Assembly: GCA_937928595.1 (NCBI GenBank)
Contig: CALGJV010000007.1
Location: forward strand, 1-64,000
Length of the DNA stretch: 64,000 nucleotides
Source: an uncultured Phycisphaerae bacterium
Lineage (GTDB): Bacteria; Planctomycetota; Phycisphaerae; UBA1845; Fen-1342
Reading direction: 5' to 3'
Shown: positions 26,359 through 36,714 of the stretch, in pieces
How positions within the stretch are numbered: position 1 is the stretch's first letter
Layout: every line of letters starts with the position of its first letter
Translations under genes and position numbers: made by a program
The notes under the pieces: model-generated
Database searches by the model: none
The model's input: the letters and a program-made list of their open reading frames with translations, nothing else
Told to the model about the DNA's origin: nothing

Positions 26359-27498
26359 ATGCTGATCGACGTGCACTGCCACTACACGCTGACGCGGCGG
26401 GCCCCGGTGACCCAGCCGCGGTTCAGTTTCGAGCCGGGCGGAACGCCCGGCCCCGGGGCCCGGCCGACGGATTACGACTCGTGCGTGTCGGACCGGGCCC
26501 TGGGGCGGCTGGATTGGCGGCTGGCGCGGTGGTGGTTGCGGTTGCCGGCCCCCGGGCCGGCGCTGGACGCGTGGCTGGAGCAGGAGTACGCGCGGCACCT
26601 GCACGCGCCCGGGCCGATCGAGCGGTTCGTGCTGCTGGCGTTCGACGCCGTGCACGCCGATGACGGCCGCGTGCCGCCCCTGCCGCGGCGCCGCACCGAC
26701 TTCGGCAGCGACATCTACTCGTCCAACAGCTTCATCCGCGGGCTGTGCCGGCGGCATCCGCAGCGCTTCCTGTTCGGGGCGTCGGTGCACCCGTACCGGC
26801 AGGATGCGGAGGCGGCCCTGGCGGAGGTGTTCGCCGGCGGCGCGTGCCTGGTCAAGTGGATGCCGCTGCACCACAACATCGACCCCGACGACCCGCGCAC
26901 GCGTCGCGCGCTGGCGTGCTGCGCGCGGCTCGGCCTGCCGGTGCTGCTGCACTGCGGGCCGGAGTTCACGCTCACGACGCAGCGTCCGGCGCTGGCCGCG
27001 CTCGGGCCGCTGCTGGCCGCGCTGGCCGAGTTGCGGCGGACCGGGGACATGCCGGTCACGGTCCTCGCGCACGCCGCGACGCCGGTGACGCCGTGGGGCT
27101 CCCGCGACGGCTACCGCCGCCTGCTCGCGGCCCTGGCCGGCGAGTTCGCCGCCGCGCCGCTGTACGCGGACGTATCAGCCCTGGTTACGCTCGGCAAGGC
27201 GGGGTTCCTGCGGGCGCTGCTCCGCCGGCCGGAGCTGCACCACAAGCTGCTGTTCGGCTCGGACTTCCCCGTGCCGCCGTCGCTCGCACGGCTCCGCTCC
27301 GTGCTCGGCGGCGCCCGCCGCGCCGTGGCGGCCGAGCCGGCCTGGCCGCAGCGTGCGGCACGCGCGTGCCGGGCGGCGGGGTTGAGCGAGATCGTGCTCC
27401 AGCGGGCGGGGGCGCTGCTGCCGAACGTGGACTACTTCGCGCGGGGGTCCCCCGCACCGCGCGCCGTGCCCGCCGGGCCGGCTACGCGACGTGGATGA
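26359..27498 (+). CDS. Amidohydrolase-family (TIM-barrel metal-dependent) hydrolase
   Basis: A 379-residue protein of the amidohydrolase_2 type. It opens with the metal-binding M-L-I-D-V-H-C-H and continues with F-G-A-S-V-H-P-Y-R-Q-D (barrel strand), C-L-V-K-W-M-P-L-H-H-N-I (a Lys/His strand), L-P-V-L-L-H-C-G-P, V-L-A-H-A-A-T-P and K-L-L-F-G-S-D-F-P, where the Asp is the usual catalytic/metal residue. The substrate is unknown. Start ATG 26359 fits the family. The C-terminus overlaps by 17 bases the end of the convergent glycosyltransferase gene. Confidence 0.82.
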   Translation: MLIDVHCHYTLTRRAPVTQPRFSFEPGGTPGPGARPTDYDSCVSDRALGRLDWRLARWWLRLPAPGPALDAWLEQEYARHLHAPGPIERFVLLAFDAVHADDGRVPPLPRRRTDFGSDIYSSNSFIRGLCRRHPQRFLFGASVHPYRQDAEAALAEVFAGGACLVKWMPLHHNIDPDDPRTRRALACCARLGLPVLLHCGPEFTLTTQRPALAALGPLLAALAELRRTGDMPVTVLAHAATPVTPWGSRDGYRRLLAALAGEFAAAPLYADVSALVTLGKAGFLRALLRRPELHHKLLFGSDFPVPPSLARLRSVLGGARRAVAAEPAWPQRAARACRAAGLSEIVLQRAGALLPNVDYFARGSPAPRAVPAGPATRRG

Positions 27499-29248
27499 GC
27501 CGCCACCGGCCGCAGGCCCGGCGGATGGCCGGCCAGACGAAGCGTTCGGCCACGACGTCCCAGCTCATCTGGCTGGCGAGCTCGTAGCCGGAGCGCAGCA
27601 GTTTCTGCTGGGCGGCCTCGTCGGTGGGCAGGCGCTTGAGGAGCTGGTCGGCGACCTGGGGCGCGAGGCGGCGTTCGACCTCGCGCCGCTCGGTGGCGTT
27701 GAGTGCGAGGGCGTCCTTGATGGTGCGCGGCGGCTCGACGGCGTTGAGATAATCGACCAGCAGCACGTTGGGCGATTTGCGCGGACCGAGTACCTGCCGG
27801 ACGAAGCCGGCGCAGCCGCAACTGGTGCTGACCACGCAGATGCCGCCATAGGTGAGCGGCTCGAGCGGCGAGATGCCGAAGGGTTCGTAGAGGCTGAGGC
27901 CGAACTCGACGTCGGAGGCCCGCCGCAGGTCAAGAAACTCGACGTCGGGGGGCACGCGGCGGCCGGCGCGGGCCTGGTCGAAGCCGAACTGGTTGATGTA
28001 GACCGCGCGGATGTTGCGGGCCCGCGCGTTGAAGGCCTGGACGAGCTGGTAGTAGCGGGCCTCGCCGCCGGTGAGGTCCGGGCCGCCCTCCCGATGCGCC
28101 AACGGCCAGTCCCACGCCTCTTCCATGTGCAGGATGTCGTGCGCGGGCCGGCGCGGCAGCTCCGTCGACAGCACCAGCAGCACGGCCGTGCGGCCCTGCT
28201 CCACCAGCCGCCGGTCGAGCGCCAGGAGCACGTCGAAATCACGCCACATCGCCTTGCTCAGCGCCAGGCGCGTGACGTGGGTAAACAGCAGGTCGGGCTG
28301 CCAGCCCAGGAGGGTCTCGAAATAGCGGTTGAGACGCGCCCGGGCGGCGCGGCGTTCGGCGAGGGTGGTCGCGGCGACCGGCACGCCGTTGTACGCCAGA
28401 GTGATGTCGGCGTGGTCGAAGTCGCTCGAGAGGAACTGGAGCTCGCGGACCACGTGGTGCCCGACGGCCAGCACGCCGTCGCAGCGATGCGTCGCCCCGA
28501 CCAGCGGCAGCTTGAAGTACTCGTCCTGCGGGCCGAAGACCTGCTCGAGGTACAGCTTGCCGCGCCGCGCCAGCTCCAGCGCGCTGTAGAACATCACGTC
28601 GTGGCCGGGGTGCGCCTCGACGAGGCGGCGGACGGGGGCGGTCTCGTGCGCGTGGAACAGCGTGCGGTAGCGGGCGCGGTGGAGCACCTGGAGCGCCAGG
28701 GCCGTCGGCACGCCCATGAACTCGTGGGCGAACACCACCGCCGGCGCGTCCGCCGTCGCGAGCTGCAGCGCTTCCAGCGCGGCCGCGGCCGGCGCCGCGA
28801 GCTGCACGTACTGCTCGAACTCCCAGATGTGCTGGTAGCGATCCGAGGGGATGCGGAAATGCTCCCAGAGCAGCCCCTTTAGCGCGTTGACGCGGTGCAC
28901 GTGGATGCCGCGCAGGTCGATCAGCAGGACCTCGCAGATCGTGCGCCGGCCCGACGGCTCGTCCTCGAGCGGCCGGCGGCCGTACACAATCCGGACGTTG
29001 AAGTCCTGCTCGACGCGGCGGAAGGCGTCCGCATACGGCCCCCCGTACACCTGATCCAGGGAGGAGTACTCGACGATGCCCGCCAGCCCCAGACGCTGGG
29101 TGTTTTCCGGGTAGAAGAGCGGGCAAACCAGGACGGTGCGCCCGACGCCGTCGCGGTACGCGCGGGCGTTGACGAGGCCTTCCAGCACCGTGCCGATGCC
29201 GCCGACCTTGTAGACCGCCTCGTGCGTGACGTGGATGGCGTTGAACAA
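27482..29248 (-). CDS. Starch/glycogen synthase-like glycosyltransferase (GT5/GT4 type)
   Basis: A 588-residue GT-B protein. The N-terminal K-V-G-G-I-G-T-V-L-E-G-L (about residues 15-26) corresponds to the ADP-glucose-binding K-x-G-G-L motif of glycogen synthases. Near the C-terminus, S-L-Y-E-P-F-G-I-S-P-L-E-P-L-T-Y-G-G is the E-x7-E donor-site motif. F-A-H-E-F-M-G, F-H-A-H-E-T-A and V-G-H-H-V-V-R-E-L lie between. A role in glycogen or another alpha-glucan is plausible but the donor is unproven. The start is a TTG at 29248, preceded by a strong GGAAGGA. The gene lies 76 bases after rpsT on the same strand. Confidence 0.8.
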   Translation of the reverse strand: MFNAIHVTHEAVYKVGGIGTVLEGLVNARAYRDGVGRTVLVCPLFYPENTQRLGLAGIVEYSSLDQVYGGPYADAFRRVEQDFNVRIVYGRRPLEDEPSGRRTICEVLLIDLRGIHVHRVNALKGLLWEHFRIPSDRYQHIWEFEQYVQLAAPAAAALEALQLATADAPAVVFAHEFMGVPTALALQVLHRARYRTLFHAHETAPVRRLVEAHPGHDVMFYSALELARRGKLYLEQVFGPQDEYFKLPLVGATHRCDGVLAVGHHVVRELQFLSSDFDHADITLAYNGVPVAATTLAERRAARARLNRYFETLLGWQPDLLFTHVTRLALSKAMWRDFDVLLALDRRLVEQGRTAVLLVLSTELPRRPAHDILHMEEAWDWPLAHREGGPDLTGGEARYYQLVQAFNARARNIRAVYINQFGFDQARAGRRVPPDVEFLDLRRASDVEFGLSLYEPFGISPLEPLTYGGICVVSTSCGCAGFVRQVLGPRKSPNVLLVDYLNAVEPPRTIKDALALNATERREVERRLAPQVADQLLKRLPTDEAAQQKLLRSGYELASQMSWDVVAERFVWPAIRRACGRWRLIHVA

Positions 29249-29324
29249 GCGGGTCCTTCCCAGCGCTGAACACGGGCCGCGTACCGCGGTGCCGACCGGC
29301 GTGCGACGCGCCGCCGCCCGCGGA

Positions 29325-29618
29325 CTAGCGGTCGGCCGACGCCGCCGAGCTCTTCTGCTTGAGTGCGTTGAGCTTTTTCTGGAGCCGGCTCTTGCGGCGC
29401 GCCGCCGCGTTCCGGTGCAGCGTGCCGCGGTTGGCCTCGCGATCGAGGTGCTGCGCGGCGAGCTTGACCGCCTTGGTCGCGTCCTCGACGCTGCCCTTCT
29501 GGAGCGCCTCGTTGCTCGTCTTCAGCTTGCTCTTCAGGGCCGTGCGACGCGCGCGGTTCAGGGCGCGGCGCTTGGCGTTCTGCCGGATCCGTTTCTTGGC
29601 CGAAAGCGAATGGGCCAT
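29325..29618 (-). CDS. rpsT: 30S ribosomal protein S20
   Basis: A 97-residue, strongly basic three-helix protein that binds 16S rRNA early in 30S assembly. The start M-A-H-S-L-S-A-K-K-R-I-R-Q-N-A-K-R-R-A-L-N-R-A-R is diagnostic, and H-R-N-A-A-A-R-R-K-S-R-L near the end is the conserved C-terminal helix. Length is slightly above the usual 85-90. GAGGA lies just upstream of the ATG. It sits 30 bases after a TPR-protein gene and before a glycosyltransferase gene. Confidence 0.96.
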   Translation of the reverse strand: MAHSLSAKKRIRQNAKRRALNRARRTALKSKLKTSNEALQKGSVEDATKAVKLAAQHLDREANRGTLHRNAAARRKSRLQKKLNALKQKSSAASADR

Positions 29619-29648
29619 GCGTGAGTCCTCATCAGCGGTGCGCGACGG

Positions 29649-31109
29649 TCACTTGAGAGCATCCAGCCGTTTGCGCGCCTCGCCGTCGCGGTAATTATAA
29701 TCTTCGCGCAACAGCTTACCGTAAGCGGTCCGCGCGTCGTCGATCTGGCCGGCGGACTCGTACGCCCGCCCGAGCCAGTAGAGCAGCTCCTTGCTCGTGT
29801 CGTCGGTCAGCTCGTACGCCTCCAGCGCCTCGCGCAGCACCTCCGCGGCCTGCGCGTGGCTGCCCTGCTCGAAGAACGCCCGCCCGATCATGAGCCGGCT
29901 CCGGACGCGGTTGCGGGGGTCGGCCTGGGCGGCCTGGAGGATCGGAATGGCCTCGTCGTACTGCCCGGACTCGAACAGGGCGGCGCCGAGCTTGAACTTG
30001 AGCCGCAGGTCGGTGGGGTACTGCGCGACGCGTTCGCGGTAGACCTCGAGCGCGGTCTGGCGCTGCTCGAGCACCGCGAGGCGGTGCTGCTGCTTGTCTT
30101 CTTCGCTGCCCGTGCGCCGGGCGCGCTCGGCCAGCTCGCGGGCCTGCCGGGTGAGCTGCCGCAGACGAATGTCGTCGGCCCGGACCTTCAGGTTGTAGTT
30201 GCGGGTCTTCTCGTAGTGCGCCTGGAGCAGCCGCAGGGCCTCGTTCTCGTGGACCGGCTTCTCGGTCTTGACGAGGATGTCGACCAGGGCGCTGAGCTTC
30301 TGGGGCGCGTCCGGGCTGGCCTCGTATTCCTCGCGGGCCGCTGCGATCAGCGCTTCGACGCTGGCCTCGGCCTGCTGCGTGCGGTCGGAATCGTGCAGCC
30401 GCTTCTGCTTTTCGGCGTCCCGCAGCGAATCGCGGAAGTCCTCGGCATCCTCGTACTTGCCGCGGGCGATCGTCAGGCGGCCCGCCAGGTCGCGCTGCTC
30501 GCTGCGCAGATCCTCGTCGCCGGGCGAGCGCATCAGGATGTAGTCCAGCGAGTTCACGGCCTGGTCGAGGAACCACGTCTCGAGCGGCGCCTGGCCCCAC
30601 TCGTTGGCCCGCGCGGCGGCTTCGATCAGCGTGTCGCGGAAGGTCTTGAACTTGCCCTTGTCCGGCTTCTTGTCCTTCTTGAGCAGGTCGTACACGAGCG
30701 GCGCGACCCATTTGAGCGTCTGGAGCAGGCCGGCCTTGCAGGCGTTGCGGAGCACCCCCTCCGCGTACCCGTAGTGCTGCGGGTCGAGCGCCAGCAGGTA
30801 CTCCGCGTTCAACATGTTCTTGCGGAAGTCCTTGCCGCTCATCGAGCGCTTCACCCCCTCCATGAAGCTCGGTTTCTTGCCACCCGCCTGCTGCCGCTGG
30901 ATCGCGAGCGACCGCAGCGGCATGTGCCCCTCCTCAACCGCTTCCGGCCAGTACCCGAGCCCCGTGATGTAGCACTCGATCGCGTAGTTGTAGTCGCGCT
31001 TCTCGCGGCAGTCGGCGGCCTTCTTGAACCACTGGCGGGCGCGCGCCTGGTCGGCCTCGGAGAACTCCGGAGGCCCGGACGGTGTTGCCGTCTTGTCCTT
31101 TTCCGCCAT
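29649..31109 (-). CDS. Tetratricopeptide-repeat protein
   Basis: A 486-residue soluble protein, Lys/Glu/Ala-rich and almost wholly alpha-helical, without a signal peptide. TPR-like units are visible near residues 25-60 (A-R-Q-W-F-K-K-A-A-D-C-R-E-K-R-D-Y-N-Y-A-I-E-C-Y), and again over the last 120 residues (L-K-F-K-L-G-A-A-L-F-E-S-G-Q-Y-D-E-A-I-P; G-R-A-F-F-E-Q-G-S-H-A-Q-A-A-E-V-L; Y-W-L-G-R-A-Y-E-S-A-G-Q-I-D-D-A). A long coiled-coil-like middle joins them. It probably scaffolds protein contacts; no partner can be named. The ATG at 31109 is chosen because upstream in-frame sequence is non-conserved Arg/Pro-rich. Confidence 0.85.
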   Translation of the reverse strand: MAEKDKTATPSGPPEFSEADQARARQWFKKAADCREKRDYNYAIECYITGLGYWPEAVEEGHMPLRSLAIQRQQAGGKKPSFMEGVKRSMSGKDFRKNMLNAEYLLALDPQHYGYAEGVLRNACKAGLLQTLKWVAPLVYDLLKKDKKPDKGKFKTFRDTLIEAAARANEWGQAPLETWFLDQAVNSLDYILMRSPGDEDLRSEQRDLAGRLTIARGKYEDAEDFRDSLRDAEKQKRLHDSDRTQQAEASVEALIAAAREEYEASPDAPQKLSALVDILVKTEKPVHENEALRLLQAHYEKTRNYNLKVRADDIRLRQLTRQARELAERARRTGSEEDKQQHRLAVLEQRQTALEVYRERVAQYPTDLRLKFKLGAALFESGQYDEAIPILQAAQADPRNRVRSRLMIGRAFFEQGSHAQAAEVLREALEAYELTDDTSKELLYWLGRAYESAGQIDDARTAYGKLLREDYNYRDGEARKRLDALK

Positions 31110-31301
31110 GCGTTTCGCCCGCCGCGCTCCCGCGGCCTGCCCGTGGGGGGCCGGGCGTGCCCGTGCCCGGCCGGCGCCATTCCCAGTCCGGCAACTATAC
31201 CACAGGGCCGCCGCGGACCGCAACCGACCGCCGCCCTCGCCGTCGGCCCGCACCCCGCGGGCGATAATCGTGGCGCCCCGCTTCTGCGGACGTGCGGCGT
31301 T

Positions 31302-32061
31302 TCAGTCCGCGCCGGCCGGCCGCACGGCGCGGCGCACCAACGCCCAGCCCAGCCGCCCGACGACGCCGACGGCCACCAGTCCGAGCTGGATCATGACGAT
31401 CTGCGGGGCCGTCAGCTCCAGCAGCACGGCGCACCCCGCGAACACCGCGTAGCGCAGCCCGCGGCCGAGCGCATACGCCGCCGCGAACAACGGCCGCGGG
31501 TAGCGTTGCAGGATCGCGAGCCAGCGGACGGCGTCGACCGGGATGGGGATGAAGCCGATCAGCGTCAGGAGCTGGAACGGCGCGCGGTCGAACCCGCGGG
31601 CCGCCCAGCCGTAGACCCGCGTGTTTCGCACGCGCCGCCCCCACCCGAAGCGCAGCAGCCACGCCAGCAGGTGGTACTCGTTCAGGTTCGCCATGACCGT
31701 GCCGGCCGTGCCGACCACCGCGACGAGGGCCACGCGCAGCGGGCCGCTTTCGACCAGCGCATAGCCCGGGGCTGCCGCGAGGAGGATGATCCACGCGGTC
31801 GGCAGCGGCAGAAACACGTTGCACAGCGACAGGTAGAACGCCAGCAGCGCAAGCAGCCAGCCGTGCAGCGCCTGCGGATCACCGTGATCGAAGCGGTCGA
31901 GCTGCCAGAGGGCCAGCGTCGCCAGGGCCGCCATCCAGAGCACGTAGCCGACGAACCAGGCCCGTGTGCCGGGCAGCTCGCGGTCGAGCGCAGCCGAGTC
32001 CCGCGCCGCGGCCGGGGCGTAAGGCAGCGGGGCGATGTCTGTCGCGGGGGTGACCGGGGGA

Positions 32062-32069
<8 letters not shown>
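31302..32069 (-). CDS. Integral membrane protein, possibly VTT/DedA-like
   Basis: A 255-residue protein with about six hydrophobic stretches. The stretch T-L-I-G-F-I-P-I-P-V-D-A-V-R-W-L-A-I-L-Q followed by Y-A-L-G-R-G-L-R-Y resembles the re-entrant P-x-P and G-R motif of VTT (SNARE-associated/DedA) proteins, and N-V-F-L-P-L-P-T-A-W could be the first re-entrant loop. The match is suggestive only. It starts with a TTG at 32069 that overlaps the last 8 bases of the ABC ATPase gene, so it is translated by coupling and may be a third member of that transport operon. Confidence 0.6.
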
Positions 32070-32738
<669 letters not shown>

Positions 32739-32742
<4 letters not shown>

Positions 32743-33941
32743 TCGTGCAGCAGCGCCAGCGCCGGGTCGAGCCGCGCGGCGCGGTAACCCGGGTACAGCG
32801 CGCTCAGCGTGCCGCCGACCGCCCCCACGGCCAGCGCCGCCAGCAGTTGCCCGCCCGTCAGCTCGACGGTCAGCAGCGGCACGAGCACCCCGAGCAGGCC
32901 GCGCACCGCCAGCGCCAGCGCGACGCCGATCGCGACGCCGCCCAGCGAAATCAGCAACGCCTCGCACACGGACAGCCGCACCAGCCCCAGCCGCGTGACG
33001 CCCAGCGCCTTCAGGATGCCGATCTCGCGCGTCCGCTCGATCACCATCGTGTGCATCGTCAGCAGGATGAACAGGAAGCAGGTCGCCAGCGCCACGCCGC
33101 TCGACGCCGTCATATACAGATTCACCGACGCGAAGCTCTCCCGCAGCAGCCGCCCGTACTCGGTCTTCAGCTCCACCCGGGCCGTGTCGCCCAGGCTCTC
33201 CTGGAAGCGCTCGGCCGCCGCCGCCGGGTCCAGCCCCGGCCGCAGCTTCAGGAAGTACATGCTGGCGTGCGGCTCGCCCGCGACCGTCAGCAGCCGCAGC
33301 GTCTGAAGCGGCGCCAACACGCGGCCGGCCACGCCCGTCTCGACCACGCCGACGATTCGAAAGACGTGGCCCATGAGCTGCACCGCATCACCCACCGCGT
33401 ACCGCCCGACGCGCTGGAGCCGCTCGTCGATGACCAGCTCGAGTCCATCGGCCAGGAACGCATCGTACGCGGCCGCGTCGCCGTCGGGCGGCGGCGTGAC
33501 GCCGGCGTCCACCCGGGCCGCGAAGCCGACCGCGCGGTCGAACAGCCGCCCCGCGACGACCCGCCGCCCGGCCAGGAAGACGCCCAGCTGCCCCGGGTCG
33601 ATGCCGAACAGGCGCTGCTGCTGGCCGCCCAGCCGAACCTGACCGAAAAAGACCGGGACGACCGCCGCCGCCAGCGGTCCGTCGGCGTCCGCCACGGCCC
33701 GCAGGTGCCGTTCATGCAGGCCGCGGAACGGGGCGCCGCTCGTGAAGATGATGTTGTCCTGCGCCGGCAGCACGACCAGCTCGGCCGCGACGCTCTGCAT
33801 GCGCTGGTTCACTTCGCTGATCGAACCGGTCGCCAGGCCGCGCGAGACGAGCATGAGCATCAGGCCGATGCCGACCGCCAGCGCGCTGAGCACCGAGCGC
33901 AGCTTGTGGTGCGTCAGGTTGGCCCAGGCCAGCGCAAGCAT
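32739..33941 (-). CDS. ABC transporter permease, FtsX/MacB type
   Basis: A 400-residue permease with the FtsX-like plan: one N-terminal helix after M-L-A-L-A-W-A-N-L-T-H-H-K-L-R-S-V-L-S-A-L-A-V-G-I-G, a periplasmic domain of about 200 residues (MacB-PCD), then three helices with the conserved E-R-T-R-E-I-G-I-L-K-A-L-G-V-T-R coupling loop between the first two. The C-terminus Y-P-G-Y-R-A-A-R-L-D-P-A-L-A-L is typical. The ATG at 33941 is the family start. Its stop overlaps the ATPase start. Confidence 0.9.
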
Positions 33942-34020
33942 CGCGGCATGATACGCGGGCGCGGGCCGCTCGGTCAGGCGGGCCCGGGCCTCGCGACACG
34001 GCCCGCCGCGCCCGCGCACG

Positions 34021-34692
34021 TCAGGGGCCGGCGTCGCGCAGCCCGTGCCCCGCGCGGGCGGCCGCGACGAAGCGGGCCATGCGAACGGCGTCCTTCCGCC
34101 CCGGCGTGCGCTCCACGCCGCTGGCCACGTCGACACCGTCAAACAGTCCCGCGGCGCACACGGCCGCGACATTCTCCGGTGTGAGTCCGCCCGCGCACCA
34201 GACTTCCGGCGGCCGCAGCGTCACCGCCTTGGCCAGCGCCGCCAGCGCCGCGAAGCCCGGATGCGGCCCGCCCTTCGGTGCGTCGAGGATCAGCACGTCC
34301 AGCCGCAGGTCGGCGGCGCGCGCCTCTGCCAGGTAGGCGGCCAGCTCCGCGGACTCCGCGCTGTGCACTTCCCAGGCCTTGATCAGCCGCAGGTCCGGCA
34401 GACGGGCCGCCAGCCGGTGCACGTCCGCGACCGGTTCCCGACCGTGGAGCTGCACCCACTCCACACCCGTCCGCTCGACGACCGCGACGATTTCGCTCAC
34501 CGCCGCATCGCGGAACAGCAGGACGGGCCGGACCTTCGGCGGCAAGGCGGCCGCGATCGCCCGCGCGGTCTCCAGACTGACATGCCGCGGGCTGGCGGCC
34601 CGGATCAGGCCGACGAAGTCGGCCCCGGCTTCCGCGGCCGCCCGGGCATCGGTGACGTTCGTGACACCGCAGATCTTGACGCGCATCGGCAT
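34021..34692 (-). CDS. trpF: Phosphoribosylanthranilate isomerase TrpF
   Basis: A 223-residue TIM-barrel enzyme that isomerises phosphoribosylanthranilate to CdRP in tryptophan synthesis. The signature M-R-V-K-I-C-G-V-T-N-V-T-D-A holds the catalytic Cys; A-D-F-V-G-L-I, E-W-V-Q-L-H-G-R-E, the catalytic Asp in L-I-L-D-A-P-K-G-G, and G-V-D-V-A-S-G-V-E-R-T-P-G at the phosphate site follow in order. Possible ATG starts lie at 34716, 34692 and 34686; the conserved motif begins at the last two, so 34692 is used. No other trp gene is present here. It is divergent from the M48 protease gene. Confidence 0.92.
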   Translation of the reverse strand: MPMRVKICGVTNVTDARAAAEAGADFVGLIRAASPRHVSLETARAIAAALPPKVRPVLLFRDAAVSEIVAVVERTGVEWVQLHGREPVADVHRLAARLPDLRLIKAWEVHSAESAELAAYLAEARAADLRLDVLILDAPKGGPHPGFAALAALAKAVTLRPPEVWCAGGLTPENVAAVCAAGLFDGVDVASGVERTPGRKDAVRMARFVAAARAGHGLRDAGP

Positions 34693-34732
34693 TCGCTCGC
34701 CGGTCTCACCCGCCATGCCGTAATATCGTAGC

Positions 34733-36214
34733 GTGCACGTGGTCGTCGTCGGCATCCTGGCGCTCATCCTGACCTTCACGGCTCCGCCGTACCCGTGGGT
34801 GCGCGGCCCGGCGGCGACACTGGGCGTGGCGGCGGCCGTCACGCTCGTCCCGGCGCTGGCGGCGTGGCTGCTCAACCGGCGGGTCCTGCGGCTGTTCGAT
34901 GTGTACGCGGCCGCGCCGAACCGAGCACAGTCGGCGCTCGGCCGCGGAACGGCGCTTGTCCAGGGCCTGCTCGGCTCCGGGCAGGCCGCGCTGCTGCTGA
35001 CCACGGACTGGCTGGATCTGTGTAATGGGCTGCCGGTGGTCGGGGCGTGGCCGGCGGTGCCGGGGCTAGCGGCGCTGGTGCCGTTCCTGCTGGCGCTGCT
35101 GCTGATCTGGAGCGCGCTGTATCCGTCGGACCGCGCGGTGCGGCAGATCGCGTTCGAACTGCACCTGCTGCGGGGGCAGCCGCTCCGGCCGGTGTGGACA
35201 CGGAGGCAGTACCTGCTGTACAGCCTGCGGCACCAGGTGCTGTTCGTTCTGGTGCCGATGGCGCTGATCCTGGTGGCGCGCGACACGGTGTACCGCTACG
35301 AGGAGCCGCTGCGGACGCTGACGCGGGTGCCGTACGCGGGCGACCTGCTGATTGGGGCGGTGGCGCTGCTGGTGGCGGTGGTTGCGCCGGCGCTGCTGCG
35401 GCGGATCTGGGTGACGCAGCGCCTGCCGGACGGCCCGCTGCGCGACCGGCTGCTGGCGCTGTGCGCTCGGCTGCGGCTGCGCTGCCGGGAGATCCTCGTG
35501 TGGCGCTCGGGCGGGATGGTGGTGAACGCCGCCGTGATGGGCGTCGTGCCGCGCCTGCGCTACGTGTTGATCACGGACGGCATGCTCGAGCAGCTCGACG
35601 ACACCAAGATCGAGGCGGTCTTCGGGCACGAGGCCGGGCACGTGCAGCAGCGGCACATTCCGTACTACCTGCTGTTTGCGCTGCTGTCGGGCTGCCTGGT
35701 GGCCGTGTTCTCGGCCGCGGCGCGCGGGCTGCCGCGGCAGCACTACGAATGGGCGCTGGCGGCGCTCGGTGCGGTGCTGCTGGTGAAGTGGGGGGTCGTC
35801 TTCGGCTGGATCTCGCGGAGGTTCGAGCGACAGGCGGACGTGTGCGGCGTTCGGGCGCTCACGCTCAGCGGCCTGCCGTGCGACCAGCCGTGCGCGCTGC
35901 ACCCGCCGGGACCCGACCGGGCGCCGGAGCCGGGCGCGCTGTGTGCCGCCGCGGCGCACATTTTCAGCGACGCGCTGCACGACGTCGCCGCGCTCAACGG
36001 CATGTCCGCCGAGGCCCGCAGCTGGCGGCATTCCTCCATTGCGTCGCGCGCGCGGTTCATCCAGCGCCTAGCGCTGCGCCCCGCGGACGCCCGCGCGTTC
36101 GAGCGCGGGGTGGGCCGCATCAAGCTCGCGATCGCCGTCGCAGCGGCGGGGGGAGCGGTGTGGGCGGCGCAGGCCATGGGCGTCTGGGCCGCGCTCCGCG
36201 CCTGGGTCGGTTAA
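34733..36214 (+). CDS. M48-family membrane zinc metalloprotease
   Basis: A 493-residue polytopic protein with at least six membrane helices in the first 215 residues. A protease domain follows: V-F-G-H299-E-A-G-H303-V-Q-Q-R-H supplies two zinc ligands and the catalytic Glu, and R-R-F-E-R-Q-A-D-V-C-G the third ligand, with E-I-L-V-W-R-S-G-G-M-V-V-N-A-A-V-M-G as the substrate-edge strand typical of M48/HtpX-like enzymes. It probably degrades misfolded membrane proteins. The start is a GTG at 34733, 41 bases from the divergent trpF start. A strong hairpin follows the stop. Confidence 0.88.
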   Translation: MHVVVVGILALILTFTAPPYPWVRGPAATLGVAAAVTLVPALAAWLLNRRVLRLFDVYAAAPNRAQSALGRGTALVQGLLGSGQAALLLTTDWLDLCNGLPVVGAWPAVPGLAALVPFLLALLLIWSALYPSDRAVRQIAFELHLLRGQPLRPVWTRRQYLLYSLRHQVLFVLVPMALILVARDTVYRYEEPLRTLTRVPYAGDLLIGAVALLVAVVAPALLRRIWVTQRLPDGPLRDRLLALCARLRLRCREILVWRSGGMVVNAAVMGVVPRLRYVLITDGMLEQLDDTKIEAVFGHEAGHVQQRHIPYYLLFALLSGCLVAVFSAAARGLPRQHYEWALAALGAVLLVKWGVVFGWISRRFERQADVCGVRALTLSGLPCDQPCALHPPGPDRAPEPGALCAAAAHIFSDALHDVAALNGMSAEARSWRHSSIASRARFIQRLALRPADARAFERGVGRIKLAIAVAAAGGAVWAAQAMGVWAALRAWVG

Positions 36215-36252
36215 GCGGCCGCAGGGCGCGTCACGCCCTCCCCACACAAGCC

Positions 36253-36292
36253 GCACGGGCCGGCGGCTGCGTTCGCAACCACCGGCCCGTGC
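36253..36292. terminator. Bidirectional terminator hairpin between M48 protease and RRM genes
   Basis: GCACGGGCCGG (36253-36263) and CCGGCCCGTGC (36282-36292) form a perfect 11-bp stem, and the 18-base loop itself can fold (GGCTGCG/CGCAACC with one mismatch). On the plus strand TGTTTCG follows. The element sits between two convergent stop codons. Confidence 0.7.
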
Positions 36293-36318
36293 TGTTTCGC
36301 TGAGGTCGGGACGTCGGC

Positions 36319-36714
36319 TTAGTACCGCCGGCCGCCGCCGCCACCGTAGCCGCCGCCACCGCCGCCGCCGCCGTAGCCACCGCGGCCGCCACCGCCGCCG
36401 CCGTAGCCACCGCGCCCGCCGCGGCCGCCGCCACCACCGCCGCCGAAGCCACCGCGCCCGCGGTTCTCCTGCGGCTTGGCCTCGTTGACGTTCAGCGCGC
36501 GGCCGTCGTGCTGCTGGCCATTGAGGGCCGCCATGGCGGCCTGCGCCTCATCATCGGAGCCCATCTCCACGAAGCCGAAGCCCTTGCTGCGGCCCGTCTC
36601 ACGGTCGGCGATCACCTGCGCGCTCACCACCGTCCCATGCTGCGCGAAGAGCTGCTCCAGATCCGCGCTGCTGACAGAGTAACTCAAGTTCCCCACATAC
36701 AACTTCCGGCCCAT
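36319..36714 (-). CDS. Glycine-rich RNA-binding protein (single RRM)
   Basis: A 131-residue protein with one RNA-recognition motif (residues 1-80) and a Gly/Arg/Tyr-rich tail. RNP2 is K-L-Y-V-G-N-L-S-Y and RNP1 is R-S-K-G-F-G-F-V-E-M, both complete. The tail of G-G-G-G-G and R-G-G-Y-G-G repeats runs to the end (R-R-Y). Such bacterial RRM proteins, best known in cyanobacteria, are often cold-induced and act as RNA chaperones. AGGAG lies 7 bases before the ATG. A good promoter about 180 bases upstream implies a long leader, as seen in cold-shock genes. Confidence 0.93.
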   Translation of the reverse strand: MGRKLYVGNLSYSVSSADLEQLFAQHGTVVSAQVIADRETGRSKGFGFVEMGSDDEAQAAMAALNGQQHDGRALNVNEAKPQENRGRGGFGGGGGGGRGGRGGYGGGGGGRGGYGGGGGGGGYGGGGGRRY